A stretch of 64,000 bases of DNA from Corynebacterium atypicum (GCF_000732945.1 NZ_CP008944.1:372001-436000); one strand, 5' to 3'; shown: positions 25,094-39,797, counted from the first letter of the stretch. A program made the numbers and translations. Notes: a model not told the origin generated them from the letters alone.

Positions 25094-28000
25094 TTGGCAG
25101 TCTCCCGCCAGACCAAGTCAGTGGCCGACATCCCCGGCGCGCCCAAGCGCCATTCTTTTGCTAAATACACCGAGCCCATTGCGATCCCGGGGCTACTCGA
25201 TCTGCAGCGCGAGTCGTTCGCGTGGCTGATTGGCACCCCCGACTGGCGCGCCCGCAAACAGGAGGAGCGCGGCGCCGACGCCGTAGTCACCAGTGGGCTT
25301 GAGGACATTCTCAACGAGCTTTCCCCGATCGAAGACTACTCCGGCAACATGTCGCTGTCGCTGTCTGAGCCGCGCTTCGAGGACGTCAAGAGCTCCGTCG
25401 AGGAATGCAAGGACAAAGACATTAACTACGCGGCGCCGCTTTATGTGACCGCGGAGTTTATTAATAACGAGACGCAGGAGATCAAGTCCCAGACCGTCTT
25501 CATCGGCGACTTCCCGATGATGACGAAGCGCGGGACCTTCATCGTCAACGGCACCGAGCGTGTCGTCGTCTCGCAGCTCGTGCGCTCGCCGGGCGTGTAC
25601 TTCGACCGGACCATCGATAAGTCCACGGAGCGCCCCCTGCACTCCGTCAAGGTCATCCCCTCGCGCGGCGCGTGGTTGGAGTTCGACGTCGACAAGCGGG
25701 ATACCGTCGGCGTACGCATTGACCGCAAGCGCCGGCAGCCGGTGACCGTGCTGTTGAAGGCGCTAGGTTGGACCACCCAGCAGATTACTGATCGGTTCGG
25801 GTTCTCCGAGCTGATGATGTCCACGCTGGAAAACGACGGTGTGGAGAATACCGATCAGGCTCTGCTGGAGATTTACCGCAAGCAGCGCCCGGGCGAGCAG
25901 CCGACGCGCGAGCTGGCCCAGTCGCTCTTAGACAACTCTTTCTTTAAGCCCAAGCGCTACGACCTGGCCCGCGTCGGTCGGTACAAGGTGAACCGGAAGC
26001 TCGGCCTGGGCGGCGACCACGACGGTCTGATGACGCTGACCGAAGAGGACATCGCGACCACGCTCGAGTACCTCGTGCGCCTGCACGCAGGCGAGCGCGA
26101 GATGATCGCCCCGAACGGGCAGACCATCCACGTTGAGACCGACGACATTGACCACTTTGGCAACCGTCGTTTGCGTACCGTGGGCGAGCTGATCCAGAAC
26201 CAGGTGCGGGTGGGGCTGTCGCGCATGGAGCGCGTCGTGCGCGAGCGGATGACCACCCAGGACGCTGAGTCGATCACCCCGACCTCGCTGATTAACGTCC
26301 GCCCGGTGTCTGCGGCTATTCGCGAGTTCTTCGGCACCTCGCAGCTCTCGCAGTTCATGGACCAGAACAACTCGCTTTCTGGGCTTACCCACAAGCGGCG
26401 CCTGTCTGCGCTCGGCCCGGGTGGCCTGTCCCGCGAGCGCGCCGGCATCGAGGTCCGCGACGTGCACCCCTCGCACTATGGCCGGATGTGCCCGATCGAG
26501 ACGCCCGAGGGGCCGAACATCGGCCTGATCGGCTCGTTGGCTACCTACGCCCGGGTGAATTCCTTCGGCTTTATTGAAACCCCGTATCGCAAGGTCGTAG
26601 ACGGTAAGGTCACCGACGAGGTGGAGTACCTCACCGCCGACGAGGAGGATCGGTTCTCCATCGCGGAGGCGCTGACCGAGACGGATGCGGACGGCACGAT
26701 CACGCAGCAGCGCATCGAGGTGCGTGTCAAGGACGGCGACATTCAGGTCACGGGCCCAGACGGCGTGGATTACCTGGACGTTTCGCCGCGCCAGATGGTC
26801 TCCGTGGCCACGGCGATGATTCCGTTCCTCGAGCACGACGACGCTAACCGTGCGCTGATGGGCGCGAACATGCAGCGCCAGGCCGTGCCGCTGTTGCGTT
26901 CCGAGTCCCCGCTGGTGGGCACGGGCATGGAGAAACCGGCCGCTTACGATGCCGGTGACCTGGTTATTTCCGACTGCGCGGGCGTGGTCGAGGACCTGTC
27001 GGCCGACTTTATCACGATCATGGATGATGACGGCGCACGGCACACCAAGCTGCTGCGCAAGTTCGAGCGCACCAACCAGGGCACCTGCTACAACCAGACC
27101 CCGCTGGTCAACATCGGCGACCGCGTCGAGGTAGGCCAGGTGCTTGCCGACGGCCCCGGTACCCACGACGGCGAAATGTCGCTCGGCCGCAACCTGCTCG
27201 TGGCCTTCATGCCGTGGGAAGGCCACAACTACGAGGACGCGATCATCCTCAACCAGCGGATCGTTGAAGAGGACATTTTGACCTCGATCCACATCGAGGA
27301 GCACGAGATCGATGCCCGGGATACCAAGCTGGGCGCCGAGGAGATCACCCGAGAGATTCCGAACGTCTCCGAGGATGTGCTCGCCGACCTGGACGAGCAC
27401 GGCATCGTACGCATCGGTGCGGATGTGCGCGCCGGCGACATCCTGGTAGGTAAGGTCACCCCGAAGGGTGAGACGGAGCTGACTCCGGAAGAGCGGCTGC
27501 TGCGTGCGATTTTCGGCGAGAAGGCGCGTGAGGTACGCGACACGTCGCTGAAGGTGCCGCACGGTGAAACCGGCAAGGTCATTGGCGTGCGCCGCTTCTC
27601 CCGCGAGGATGATGACGATCTGGCCGCTGGGGTCAACGAGATGATCCGCGTTTACGTGGCTCAGAAGCGCAAGATCCAGGACGGCGATAAGCTCGCCGGA
27701 CGGCATGGCAACAAGGGTGTCGTAGGCAAGATCCTGCCCCCGGAGGACATGCCGTTCCTGGAGGATGGCACCCCGGTGGACATTATCCTGAACACTCACG
27801 GCGTGCCGCGTCGTATGAACATTGGACAGGTCCTGGAGACCCACCTGGGTTGGTTGGCCTCCAGCGGCTGGCACGTGGACCCGGAGGACCCGAAGAACGC
27901 GGAGCTCATCAAGACCCTCCCGGAGGATCTTTATGACGTCCCAGCCGGCTCGCTCACCGCAACCCCGGTGTTCGACGGTGCGACGAACGAGGAGCTCGCG

Positions 28001-28570
28001 GGTCTGCTGCAGAACTCGCTGCCGAACCGCGACGGCGACGTGCTTATCGACGAATCCGGCAAGGCCCGGCTTTTCGACGGCCGCTCGGGCGAGCCCTTCG
28101 ACTACCCGATCGCCGTGGGCTACATGTACATGCTCAAGCTGCACCACTTGGTCGACGAGAAGATTCATGCCCGGTCCACCGGCCCGTACTCGATGATCAC
28201 CCAGCAGCCGCTCGGCGGTAAGGCACAGTTCGGTGGCCAGCGCTTCGGTGAGATGGAGGTGTGGGCTATGCAGGCATACGGCGCGGCCTACACCCTGCAG
28301 GAGCTGTTGACCATCAAGTCGGACGACGTGGTCGGCCGTGTGAAGGTCTACGAGGCCATCGTCAAGGGCGACAACATCCCGGACCCGGGCATTCCCGAGT
28401 CGTTCAAGGTGTTGCTCAAGGAGCTGCAGTCGCTCTGCCTGAACGTTGAGGTTCTCTCGGCCGATGGGACGCCGATGGAGCTCTCTGGCTCTGACGATGA
28501 TGACATGGAAGGTTCTTCGTTGGGGATCAACCTCTCCCGCGACGAGCGTTCCGACGCCGACATCGCCTAA
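25094..28570 (+). CDS. rpoB: RNA polymerase beta subunit
   Basis: Catalytic beta subunit, about 1158 residues. It shows [19 protein letters not shown], the rifampicin region [60 protein letters not shown] and the C-terminal [18 protein letters not shown]. Rif positions equivalent to E. coli D516, H526 and S531 are unchanged, so a sensitive enzyme is expected. I favour TTG 25094 (LAVSRQTKS) because GGAAGGA stands six bases upstream, the same arrangement as in mycobacteria; GTG 25076 is the alternative. Ends 69 bases before rpoC. Confidence 0.97.
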   Translation: MAVSRQTKSVADIPGAPKRHSFAKYTEPIAIPGLLDLQRESFAWLIGTPDWRARKQEERGADAVVTSGLEDILNELSPIEDYSGNMSLSLSEPRFEDVKSSVEECKDKDINYAAPLYVTAEFINNETQEIKSQTVFIGDFPMMTKRGTFIVNGTERVVVSQLVRSPGVYFDRTIDKSTERPLHSVKVIPSRGAWLEFDVDKRDTVGVRIDRKRRQPVTVLLKALGWTTQQITDRFGFSELMMSTLENDGVENTDQALLEIYRKQRPGEQPTRELAQSLLDNSFFKPKRYDLARVGRYKVNRKLGLGGDHDGLMTLTEEDIATTLEYLVRLHAGEREMIAPNGQTIHVETDDIDHFGNRRLRTVGELIQNQVRVGLSRMERVVRERMTTQDAESITPTSLINVRPVSAAIREFFGTSQLSQFMDQNNSLSGLTHKRRLSALGPGGLSRERAGIEVRDVHPSHYGRMCPIETPEGPNIGLIGSLATYARVNSFGFIETPYRKVVDGKVTDEVEYLTADEEDRFSIAEALTETDADGTITQQRIEVRVKDGDIQVTGPDGVDYLDVSPRQMVSVATAMIPFLEHDDANRALMGANMQRQAVPLLRSESPLVGTGMEKPAAYDAGDLVISDCAGVVEDLSADFITIMDDDGARHTKLLRKFERTNQGTCYNQTPLVNIGDRVEVGQVLADGPGTHDGEMSLGRNLLVAFMPWEGHNYEDAIILNQRIVEEDILTSIHIEEHEIDARDTKLGAEEITREIPNVSEDVLADLDEHGIVRIGADVRAGDILVGKVTPKGETELTPEERLLRAIFGEKAREVRDTSLKVPHGETGKVIGVRRFSREDDDDLAAGVNEMIRVYVAQKRKIQDGDKLAGRHGNKGVVGKILPPEDMPFLEDGTPVDIILNTHGVPRRMNIGQVLETHLGWLASSGWHVDPEDPKNAELIKTLPEDLYDVPAGSLTATPVFDGATNEELAGLLQNSLPNRDGDVLIDESGKARLFDGRSGEPFDYPIAVGYMYMLKLHHLVDEKIHARSTGPYSMITQQPLGGKAQFGGQRFGEMEVWAMQAYGAAYTLQELLTIKSDDVVGRVKVYEAIVKGDNIPDPGIPESFKVLLKELQSLCLNVEVLSADGTPMELSGSDDDDMEGSSLGINLSRDERSDADIA

Positions 28571-28639
28571 ACCACCACTGCAAGATCTTTTCCGCCACTT
28601 TAAATTCTTCCCGCCTAAGGGAAGGTGAAAGGGAGTTAC

Positions 28640-32653
<4,014 letters not shown>

Positions 32654-32666
32654 TTCGCCTGCCGGG

Positions 32667-32708
32667 AGCCCGCCTGACGCTATGTGCGTCAGGCGGGCTT
32701 TCGTTTTT
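32667..32708 (+). terminator. Terminator of rpoBC
   Basis: Perfect 14-bp stem AGCCCGCCTGACGC (32667-32680) with GCGTCAGGCGGGCT (32686-32699), loop TATGT, followed by TTCGTTTTT. Confidence 0.9.
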
Positions 32709-32720
32709 CCCGCGCATTTC

Positions 32721-32808
32721 CCGCGAACATCGAGATCACGATGTCGGAAAGGCGCGCCCTTTCGACTTTGAGATCGCGAGATCGACATCGTGATCTCGAG
32801 GTTCGCGG
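32721..32808. repeat. 88-bp imperfect palindrome (26-bp inverted repeats)
   Basis: Left arm 32721-32746 (begins CCGCGAACATCGAGATC, ends GATGTCG) and right arm 32783-32808 are reverse complements with one mismatch in 26. The 36-base centre contains a second near-palindrome (GAAAGGCGCGCCCTTTC, 32747-32763) and GATCGCGAGATC. It lies 13 bases after the rpoC terminator stretch and is not needed for termination. It resembles a REP/MITE-like mobile palindrome, or a double-strand regulatory site; no transposase is present. Confidence 0.75.
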
Positions 32809-33004
32809 AGATGGGAGACGCGGCCGTCGCGGGTCGGCGGCCCTGGTGACACAGGCAGCCGTGGCGGTGCAGTGACGGTGGCGGCATGGCGGCGGTGCAA
32901 TGGCGGTGGCGGCGGTGGCCAGGCGACGCCGTTTGCTCTATCCTGGCCGTGCGCCCTGTAGCGGGGTTGGCGTCCGAAGAAGGTGGCGCAAAACTTGAAC
33001 AACG
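32809..33004. other. GC-rich gap with GGCGGTG-type simple repeats and a promoter
   Basis: No gene seen. From 32863 to 32921 the sequence is built from degenerate GGCGGTG/GGCGGC units. TATCCT at 32939-32944, about 65 bases before the riboswitch, is a fair -10 for the thiamine-transport operon, but no -35 is clear. Confidence 0.4.
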
Positions 33005-33119
33005 TGTGCACGGGTGCTCCTAGGGCTCGAGGCCGTTACGGCCGGGCCCCCGGGGCTGAGATGCGGCAGGCTAGCCGTGAACCGTCGAACCTGATCCGGG
33101 TAATACCGGCGAAAGGGAG
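33005..33119 (+). promoter_or_regulatory. TPP riboswitch (THI element)
   Basis: The conserved aptamer blocks are visible in order: CGGGTGCTCC, GGGGCTGAGATG (33052-33063), GAACCTGATCCGGGTAATACC (33087-33107 in two adjacent parts) and GGCGAAAGGGAG. These form the pyrimidine- and pyrophosphate-binding arms of the thiamine-pyrophosphate riboswitch. The aptamer ends within the AGGGAG ribosome site of ykoE, so control of translation initiation is likely. High TPP would shut off the ECF importer downstream. Confidence 0.93.
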
Positions 33120-33122
33120 ACT

Positions 33123-33782
33123 ATGATGAATAGCACCAGTAGTGGCTTTGTCGGCGGAGACGAGGCCACACTAGACAGACAAGACCGGTCGAGGGCCCGG
33201 AGCCGCCGAGCTCGGTGGCGCGTGGTAGATGTCGTGGTGGCGGCGACGTTGGGGGTGGCCTGCGGCATCGTTTTTATCATGTGGAATACGGTCGGCTACG
33301 CGTGGTTCTCCGCGCTCGACGCGTTGACTCCCGGATTCGGCGGGCTGGCAGTGGGAATCTGGCTCATCGGCGGGGTGATCGGAGCGCTCGTGATCCGCAA
33401 GCCGGGGGCGGCCATCATGGTAGAGACGGTGGCCGCCAGCGTCTCTGCGGCGGTGGGTAGCCAGTGGGGAATCGAGACGCTCTATTCCGGGCTTGCTCAG
33501 GGGCTCGGCGTGGAGTTGGTGATCCTGGTCTTTCGGTACCGGCGCTTCAGCCTTCCGGTATCTTGCCTCGCGGGCGTCGGCGCCGCCGTAGGAGCCTTCG
33601 TGTTAGAGCTCTTTACCAGCCCCAACCTGGCCAAGTCGCTCGAGTTCAACCTGATTTACCTCACCTGTTTGGCTCTCTCCGGGGCGCTTCTGGCCGGGAT
33701 GCTCGGCTACTACGTGGTGCAGGCGTTGGCCAAAACCGGGGCACTCGATCGCTTTCCGGCCGGCCGAGAAAAGCGTGTTTAA
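33123..33782 (+). CDS. ykoE: ECF transporter S component, YkoE type (thiamine/HMP)
   Basis: Substrate-binding membrane subunit of an energy-coupling-factor importer. It has 219 residues: about 30 charged residues, then five to six helices, with VVDVVVAATLGVACGIVFIMWN, GGLAVGIWLIGGVIGALVIRKPGAAIMVETVAASVSA and SQWGIETLYSGLAQGLGVEL, the YkoE pattern. A TPP riboswitch immediately upstream fixes the substrate class as thiamine or its pyrimidine precursor HMP. ATG 33123 or 33126 may be used; the second has the better spacing to AGGGAG. It overlaps the next gene by eight bases. Confidence 0.9.
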   Translation: MMNSTSSGFVGGDEATLDRQDRSRARSRRARWRVVDVVVAATLGVACGIVFIMWNTVGYAWFSALDALTPGFGGLAVGIWLIGGVIGALVIRKPGAAIMVETVAASVSAAVGSQWGIETLYSGLAQGLGVELVILVFRYRRFSLPVSCLAGVGAAVGAFVLELFTSPNLAKSLEFNLIYLTCLALSGALLAGMLGYYVVQALAKTGALDRFPAGREKRV

Positions 33783-35274
33783 CCGACGGCGGGCCCCGGC
33801 TACAAGTCTGCGCGGCGCACCGCAATCACCCGTGCTCAAGCAGCCGACGTCGCGGAGCGCGGAGCCGGTAGGCGTGCAGGCTAGCTCTTTTTCCTGGCGG
33901 CACGCGGGTAGGAAAGCCTACGCGCTCAACAGCGTGGACCTGGAGATCGAGCCAGGGGAGCGGGTACTGATCCGCGGCGACTCGGGCTCGGGAAAGTCCA
34001 CCTTGCTGGCGGCCATTGCCGGCGTCTTGGGTGGTGAATCCGAGGGCGACCAGGCCGGCCGGCTGGAGCTTTACACTCGAACGGGGCGCCGGGAGGAACC
34101 GGGGCGCTCGATCCCGGTGGGATTAGTGCTCCAGGATCCGGATAGCCAGGTGGTGGCGGCGCGGGTAGGCGACGATGTCGCGGTTGGCTGCGAGAATCTG
34201 GGGGTTCCCCGCCCCGAAATTTGGGCTCGGGTGCGCAGTGCGCTGGCTCTCGTCGACCTCGAGGTGCCGCTCGATCACCCCACGAAGCGGCTTTCCGGCG
34301 GGCAGAAGCAGCGCTTGGCGCTAGCCGGGGTGCTGGCGATACAGGCCGGCATCATTCTGCTCGATGAGCCCACCGCGAACCTGGATCCGAAAGGCGCGCA
34401 GGACGTGCGCGCGGCCGTGCAGCTTGCCGTGGAACGTACTGGGGCGACGCTCGTGGTGGTGGAGCACCAGTGGCGCCGCTGGGCCGGGCTGTGCACCAAG
34501 CTCATCGAGCTTGGCGACGCCGGCGTGCGCGGCGTCGGCAAGCTGGAGCCCCCGCCAGAACAGCCGGCGCCCGGTGCGTACGCAGCGCGTCCGGTTGCCG
34601 CCGGCGCCCCGGCCGCGTTGTGGACGCAGGACCTTATCACTCGCTGTGGCCCGCCGCGCAACGTGCGGTTGCCCGAGGCGGCGTCGACGGTGATAACCGG
34701 AGCCAACGGCGCCGGGAAAAGCACTTTGCTGTTGACCATGGCCGGGCTCCTGCCCAGCCGGAGTGGCCAAATCGGACTTTCGCCAAGCGTGGCCCGGGGG
34801 TTGGCTGCCGACCCGGCTGGGTGGCGTTCTACAGACCTCGCGCAGCGTATCGGGTACGTCTTTCAAAACCCGGAAGCGCAGTTTGTGGCGCGCAGTGTTG
34901 CAGAAGAGCTGCGGGTAGGTCCGAAGGTGATGGGTGGTGAGATCCCAGAAAGGCGCATCGCGCAGCTGGTGGAGCGGCTGCGCCTGGGACATTTGTTGGA
35001 TGCTAATCCGTACACGCTTTCCGGCGGCGAAAAACGGCGCCTATCCGTGGCAACCTGCCTGGTTACCGCGCCCAGTTTGGTGCTGTTGGACGAACCCACG
35101 TTTGGCCAAGATCCGTCGACGTTCGCGGAATTAGTGCGGATGCTGCGCGAGCTGGTGGATAGCGGCACTACTGTGGCCGCGATTACGCACACGCCCGAGT
35201 TCATTGCGGCGCTAGGCGATTGGCGGGTCCACGTGGACGCCCCTTCGAAAAAGAAGGTGGGCGAAAGTGCCTAA
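33775..35274 (+). CDS. ykoD: ECF transporter ATPase with two fused ABC domains (YkoD type)
   Basis: 499 residues holding two ATP-binding domains. Domain 1: Walker A RGDSGSGKSTLL, signature RLSGGQKQRLALAG, Walker B IILLDEPTANLDP. Domain 2: Walker A TGANGAGKSTLLL, YVFQNPEAQFVA, signature LSGGEKRRLSVATC, Walker B LVLLDEPTFGQDP. The fusion replaces the separate EcfA and EcfA' subunits. GTG 33775 overlaps ykoE and the stop overlaps ykoC by eight bases, so all three are translationally coupled. Confidence 0.92.
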   Translation: MFNRRRAPATSLRGAPQSPVLKQPTSRSAEPVGVQASSFSWRHAGRKAYALNSVDLEIEPGERVLIRGDSGSGKSTLLAAIAGVLGGESEGDQAGRLELYTRTGRREEPGRSIPVGLVLQDPDSQVVAARVGDDVAVGCENLGVPRPEIWARVRSALALVDLEVPLDHPTKRLSGGQKQRLALAGVLAIQAGIILLDEPTANLDPKGAQDVRAAVQLAVERTGATLVVVEHQWRRWAGLCTKLIELGDAGVRGVGKLEPPPEQPAPGAYAARPVAAGAPAALWTQDLITRCGPPRNVRLPEAASTVITGANGAGKSTLLLTMAGLLPSRSGQIGLSPSVARGLAADPAGWRSTDLAQRIGYVFQNPEAQFVARSVAEELRVGPKVMGGEIPERRIAQLVERLRLGHLLDANPYTLSGGEKRRLSVATCLVTAPSLVLLDEPTFGQDPSTFAELVRMLRELVDSGTTVAAITHTPEFIAALGDWRVHVDAPSKKKVGESA

Positions 35275-36037
35275 CCTCATAGCAAACATTAACCCGCTGA
35301 CTAAGCTGGCTGTGATGGTCGCGGTCACCAGCCCGCTTTTCCTCAGCCTCGACTGGGTGAGCGCGGCCGTTTCGACGGCGCTGACCCGCGCCCTGGCGCC
35401 CGTATGCGGCGTCACCTATGCGCAACTCGCACGGTCTTCCTGGCCGCTAGCAATCATTGCCCCGCTATCCGGGGTATCTATGCTGCTCTACGGCGCCAGC
35501 GGTGGCGAGGTCTATTTCTCCTTTGGCCCGGCCGTGATAAGCCAGAACTCGATCGTGCTCGCGGTGGCCGTCACCGTGCGCGTCTTCGCGGTGGCGCTGC
35601 CCGTCATCGTGCTTACGCGGGGGATCGATCTGACCGAACTCGGCGACGCGTGCGGGCAGATACTGCGGTTGCCGGCAACCTTCGTGCTCGGCACACTCGC
35701 CGGGGTGCGCATGATCGGGCTCGTCCGTGAGGACCGTCGGGTACTTGCCCAGGCCCGGCGGGCGCGCGGGCTGGGCGATAGGGGCCGGCTCGCGCAGGCG
35801 GGGTCGGTGGCGTTTGGCGTTCTGGTGGCGGCGCTTCGGCGCAGTGGCCGACTAGCGACGTCGCTCGAAGCGCGCGGCCTGGGGCGCACGCCGCCCGGTG
35901 GCAGGAGCCGGACGTGGGCGCGGGCGTCGGCACTTGGTGCTAAGGACGCGGTGGTGCTTGCCGTGGCGCTGGCCGTGGGGTGCGCGCCGCAAGTGTGTGC
36001 GGCTCTGGCGGGGACGTGGCGGTTCCTGGGGCTGTAA
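35267..36037 (+). CDS. ykoC: ECF transporter T component (YkoC type)
   Basis: 256-residue transmembrane coupling subunit (EcfT/CbiQ family). It begins NLIANINPLTKLAVMVAVTSPLFLS, has four to five helices, and the coupling-helix motifs REDRRVLAQARRARGLGDRG and RRSGRLATSLEARGLGRTP, which carry the two A-R-G triplets that contact the ATPases. The last gene of the riboswitch-controlled ykoE-ykoD-ykoC operon. Confidence 0.9.
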   Translation: MPNLIANINPLTKLAVMVAVTSPLFLSLDWVSAAVSTALTRALAPVCGVTYAQLARSSWPLAIIAPLSGVSMLLYGASGGEVYFSFGPAVISQNSIVLAVAVTVRVFAVALPVIVLTRGIDLTELGDACGQILRLPATFVLGTLAGVRMIGLVREDRRVLAQARRARGLGDRGRLAQAGSVAFGVLVAALRRSGRLATSLEARGLGRTPPGGRSRTWARASALGAKDAVVLAVALAVGCAPQVCAALAGTWRFLGL

Positions 36038-36291
36038 TCTTCGGTTTGCCCCTTGGCGCGGCGATAGGCTATCCTGCCAAATTAGTCCCGCGTAATTTTT
36101 GGTGGGAGCACCCGGACTTAGGCCGTTTCGGCGCGTACGAAGGCGCGTGAGGCGGCCCAAGGATGTGGGAAAACCGGAAGGGCCCTGGTAGAGAGCCCCT
36201 GGTTTTTTGTGTCTGCACATCCATCAGGCAAAGCAAAGGGTGCTCCTGAGACCGAAGATTGTCGTTACAGACGTCGAAAAGAAAGAGCACT

Positions 36292-36663
36292 ATGCCAACT
36301 ATCCAGCAGCTGGTCCGCAAGGGCCGCCAGTCGAAGTCCTCGAAGGTCGCCACCGCGGCCCTCAAGGGCTCGCCGCAGCGCCGCGGCGTTTGCACCCGCG
36401 TTTACACCACCACCCCGAAGAAGCCGAACTCCGCTCTGCGGAAGGTCGCGCGTGTGCGCCTGACCACCGGCATCGAGGTATCCGCCTACATCCCGGGCGA
36501 GGGCCACAACCTCCAGGAGCACTCGATGGTCCTGGTCCGCGGCGGTCGTGTGAAGGACCTCCCGGGTGTGCGCTACAAGATCGTGCGCGGCACCCTCGAC
36601 ACCCAGGGTGTGAAGGATCGCAAGCAGGCCCGTTCCCGCTACGGCGCGAAGAAGGAGAAGTAA
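36292..36663 (+). CDS. rpsL: 30S ribosomal protein S12
   Basis: 123-residue decoding-centre protein: [35 protein letters not shown] and [21 protein letters not shown]. The lysines of KKPNSAL and RVKDLPG that mutate in streptomycin resistance are the usual wild-type residues. I chose ATG 36292 because all S12 proteins begin MPTIxQL; an in-frame GTG 33 bases earlier is rejected. The 254-base leader (36038-36291) carries no gene; its promoter is not obvious. Confidence 0.96.
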   Translation: MPTIQQLVRKGRQSKSSKVATAALKGSPQRRGVCTRVYTTTPKKPNSALRKVARVRLTTGIEVSAYIPGEGHNLQEHSMVLVRGGRVKDLPGVRYKIVRGTLDTQGVKDRKQARSRYGAKKEK

Positions 36664-36666
36664 AAC

Positions 36667-37134
36667 ATGCGTAAGTCGCGAGCTCCTAAGCGCGAGATCA
36701 TCAAGGATCCCGTCTACGAATCCGAACTGGTCACCATGCTGGTCAACAAGGTGCTGAAGGACGGCAAGAAGTCGACCGCCCAGCGCATCGTCTACGGCGC
36801 CCTCGAGCAGTGCCGGGAGAAGACGGGCACCGACCCGGTGGGCACCCTGGAGAAGGCTCTGGGCAACATCCGTCCCGAGCTTGAGGTGCGTTCTCGCCGC
36901 GTCGGCGGCGCTACCTACCAGGTGCCGGTCGAGGTGCGCCCCGCGCGCGCCACCACGCTGGCCCTGCGGTGGCTCGTCACGTTCACCCGGCAGCGTCGTG
37001 AGCACACGATGAAGGATCGCCTGGCTAACGAGATCCTCGATGCCTCCAACGGCCTCGGTGCATCGGTCAAGCGCCGCGAGGATATGCACAAGATGGCCGA
37101 GGCGAACCAGGCCTTTGCCCACTACCGCTGGTAG
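36667..37134 (+). CDS. rpsG: 30S ribosomal protein S7
   Basis: 155-residue protein nucleating the 30S head: [65 protein letters not shown] and ending [23 protein letters not shown] 36667 is three bases after the rpsL stop, so the pair is translationally coupled. A 256-base gap to fusA holds no gene and may carry a separate promoter (TACACT at about 37206-37211 is a possible -10). Confidence 0.96.
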   Translation: MRKSRAPKREIIKDPVYESELVTMLVNKVLKDGKKSTAQRIVYGALEQCREKTGTDPVGTLEKALGNIRPELEVRSRRVGGATYQVPVEVRPARATTLALRWLVTFTRQRREHTMKDRLANEILDASNGLGASVKRREDMHKMAEANQAFAHYRW

Positions 37135-37390
37135 TCAGTGCACATTTCCACGCACTAACACGCGGTGTACTGGCCGGACGGGCGAGCGAAGCCTCCTATC
37201 TGGCGGTACACTGAGCTGTCGGCGCAGGTCCGTTAAGCCGAATGTGCTTCTGGCAAGAGGCCGTCGGTCGGGACCGGCTGGCAGATGACGCGAAACTTGT
37301 TAAAAACCGAGGCGTCCGACCCTTGCGCCCGCTGCAGCCGCGGCGAGGTAGGGGAGGCGGCGTCCACGAGACAACAGTTGGAGTAAAAGA

Positions 37391-39514
37391 GTGGCACAAG
37401 AAGTGCTTAAGGATCTCCACAAGGTCCGCAACATCGGCATCATGGCCCACATCGATGCTGGTAAGACCACGACCACCGAGCGCATCCTCTTCTACACGGG
37501 CATTAACCGCAAGGTCGGCGAGACCCACGAGGGCCAGTCCACCACGGACTGGATGCAGCAGGAGAAGGATCGCGGCATCACCATTACTTCCGCCGCGGTG
37601 ACCTGCTTCTGGGATGGCCACCAGATCAACATTATTGATACCCCCGGCCACGTCGACTTCACCGTCGAGGTCGAGCGCTCCTTGCGCGTGCTCGATGGCG
37701 CCGTCGCCGTCTTTGACGGCAAGGAGGGTGTCGAGCCGCAGTCCGAGCAGGTCTGGCGCCAGGCGGCGCGTTACGACGTCCCGCGTATCTGCTTCATCAA
37801 CAAGATGGACAAGCTGGGCGCCGACTTCTACTACACCGTCGGTACCATCGTCGATCGTCTGCACGCCAAGCCGCTGGTCCTGCAGCTCCCGATTGGGGCT
37901 GAGGATGACTTCGAGGGCGTGGTTGACCTGGTCAACATGCAGGCGATCACCTGGCCCGGGCGCGTCGAGGTCGGCGCCGAGCCGCATTACGGCGAGATCC
38001 CGGCCGAGCTGGCCGACCGCGCTGCCGAGTACCGTGAGAAGCTGCTCGAGGCCGTAGCCGAGTCCGACGAAGCGCTCATGGAGAAGTACTTCGGCGGCGA
38101 GGAGCTCACCGTCGAGGACATCAAGGGCGCGATCCGCAAGATGACGGTCAACTCCGAGGTCTTCCCGGTGCTGTGCGGTACCGCCTACCGCAACAAGGGC
38201 GTGCAGCCGCTTCTCGACGCCGTCGTCGATTATTTGCCGAACCCGCTCGACGTGGGCGAGGTGCACGGCCACAAGGTGGGCGACGCGGACACCGAGCTGA
38301 CCCGCAAGCCCTCGGACGATTCCCCGCTGTCTGCGCTGGCGTTCAAGATCGCGGCCCACCCGTTCTTTGGCAAGCTCACCTTCGTGCGCGTCTACTCGGG
38401 CACGATGGAGCCCGGCGAGACCGTGATGAACTCCACCAAGGGGCACAAGGAGCGCATCTCGAAGATCTTCCAGATGCACGCGAACAAGGAGAACCCGGTC
38501 GAGTTTGCTCACGCCGGCAACATTTACGCCGTGGTGGGACTCAAGAACACCACGACCGGCGACACGCTGTGTGCGCAGAACGACCAGATCATCCTCGAGT
38601 CGATGGACTTCCCGGACCCGGTGATCAAGGTCTCGATCGAGCCGAAGACGAAGTCCGACCAGGAGAAGCTGGGCGTCGCCATCCAGAAGCTCGCCGAGGA
38701 GGACCCGACCTTCACCGTCGAGCTGGACGACGAGACCGGCCAGACCGTGATCGGCGGCATGGGCGAGCTGCACCTCGACGTGCTGGTCACCCGCATGAAG
38801 GACGAGTTCAAGGTCGAGGCCAACGTGGGTGCGCCGCAGGTGGCTTACCGCGAGACCATTCGCAAGAAGGTCGAGCACGTCGAGTACACCCACAAGAAGC
38901 AGACCGGTGGCTCCGGGCAGTTTGCTAAGGTCATCGTCAGCTTCGAGCCCTACAACCCGGACCCGGACACCTTGGAGGAAGGCGAGTCGGCCACCTACAA
39001 GTTCGTCAACGAGGTCACCGGCGGGCGCGTGCCCAAGGAGTACATCCCCTCCGTGGACGCGGGCATCCAGGACGCCATGCAGTACGGCCACCTGGCCGGC
39101 TTCCCGATGGTCAACGTCCAGGCGACCCTGGAAGACGGCCAGTACCACGAGGTTGACTCCTCGGAAATGGCGTTCAAGATCGCCGGCTCCCAGGTGTTCA
39201 AGGAAGGCGTTGCCAAGGCGAAGCCAGTGCTGCTTGAGCCGCTGATGGCCGTCGAGGTCATTACCCCCGAGGAGTACATGGGCGAAGTGATCGGCGACAT
39301 CAACTCGCGTCGTGGCCAGATCAACTCCATGGACGATCGCGCTGGCGCCAAGGTGGTCCGCGCGACCGTGCCGCTGTCGGAGATGTTCGGCTACGTCGGC
39401 GACCTGCGTTCCAAGACGCAGGGCCGCGCGAACTACACGATGGTCTTCGATTCTTACGGTGAGGTGCCGCAGAGCGTCTCGCAGCAGATCATCGAAGAGC
39501 GCACCGGGAAGTAG
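37391..39514 (+). CDS. fusA: Elongation factor G
   Basis: 707-residue translocase GTPase. G1 [19 protein letters not shown], switch [10 protein letters not shown]3 DTPGHVDF, G4 NKMD, G5 region CGTAYRNKG; domain IV has [13 protein letters not shown] and the tip loop [13 protein letters not shown]; domain V ends [14 protein letters not shown]. Start GTG 37391. The N-terminal residues [19 protein letters not shown] are typical of actinobacteria. It is followed by an 11-bp hairpin without a T run (39528-39556). Confidence 0.97.
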   Translation: MAQEVLKDLHKVRNIGIMAHIDAGKTTTTERILFYTGINRKVGETHEGQSTTDWMQQEKDRGITITSAAVTCFWDGHQINIIDTPGHVDFTVEVERSLRVLDGAVAVFDGKEGVEPQSEQVWRQAARYDVPRICFINKMDKLGADFYYTVGTIVDRLHAKPLVLQLPIGAEDDFEGVVDLVNMQAITWPGRVEVGAEPHYGEIPAELADRAAEYREKLLEAVAESDEALMEKYFGGEELTVEDIKGAIRKMTVNSEVFPVLCGTAYRNKGVQPLLDAVVDYLPNPLDVGEVHGHKVGDADTELTRKPSDDSPLSALAFKIAAHPFFGKLTFVRVYSGTMEPGETVMNSTKGHKERISKIFQMHANKENPVEFAHAGNIYAVVGLKNTTTGDTLCAQNDQIILESMDFPDPVIKVSIEPKTKSDQEKLGVAIQKLAEEDPTFTVELDDETGQTVIGGMGELHLDVLVTRMKDEFKVEANVGAPQVAYRETIRKKVEHVEYTHKKQTGGSGQFAKVIVSFEPYNPDPDTLEEGESATYKFVNEVTGGRVPKEYIPSVDAGIQDAMQYGHLAGFPMVNVQATLEDGQYHEVDSSEMAFKIAGSQVFKEGVAKAKPVLLEPLMAVEVITPEEYMGEVIGDINSRRGQINSMDDRAGAKVVRATVPLSEMFGYVGDLRSKTQGRANYTMVFDSYGEVPQSVSQQIIEERTGK

Positions 39515-39527
39515 ACCGGGTTGCTGA

Positions 39528-39556
39528 GCCTTTTCCGGAGTGCCACCGGAAAAGGC
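39528..39556 (+). terminator. Hairpin after fusA (weak or Rho-type terminator)
   Basis: Perfect 11-bp stem GCCTTTTCCGG/CCGGAAAAGGC with loop AGTGCCA, but no downstream T run. It could end fusA mRNA or stabilise its 3' end. Confidence 0.5.
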
Positions 39557-39768
39557 GGAACAACTTCGTCGAGTAAAGTTGTGGCGTACCGGCCATACCG
39601 GATCACTCCCGTTGGGCGCGCCCAGCACGAGCGCACTCTAACTGCAGCGCAGGCCGAGCATCGTGCGTCTGGAGCGGACGGGGCTGATCGGGTTGGCCGG
39701 TACGGCACGAGTTCTTGATGCAAGAGACTTCTCACTGGGGGAAACCCCGAGTCCTGGGAAACGGAAGT

Positions 39769-39797
39769 TTGAAAATCGCGAATGCGAAACCTAGGAT
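39769..39797 (+). promoter_or_regulatory. Strong candidate promoter of tuf
   Basis: TTGAAA (39769-39774), exactly 17 bases of spacer, TAGGAT (39792-39797); transcript start near 39804 and a 120-base untranslated leader. The rest of the 409-base fusA-tuf gap contains no gene. Confidence 0.65.

Noticed and set aside
26325..26420. Possible rifampicin resistance from the N-N-S-L variation in the rpoB hotspot
   Set aside because: Ser at this place is normal for corynebacteria; the classical resistance positions are wild type. rpsL, rplD and rplV also show no resistance changes.
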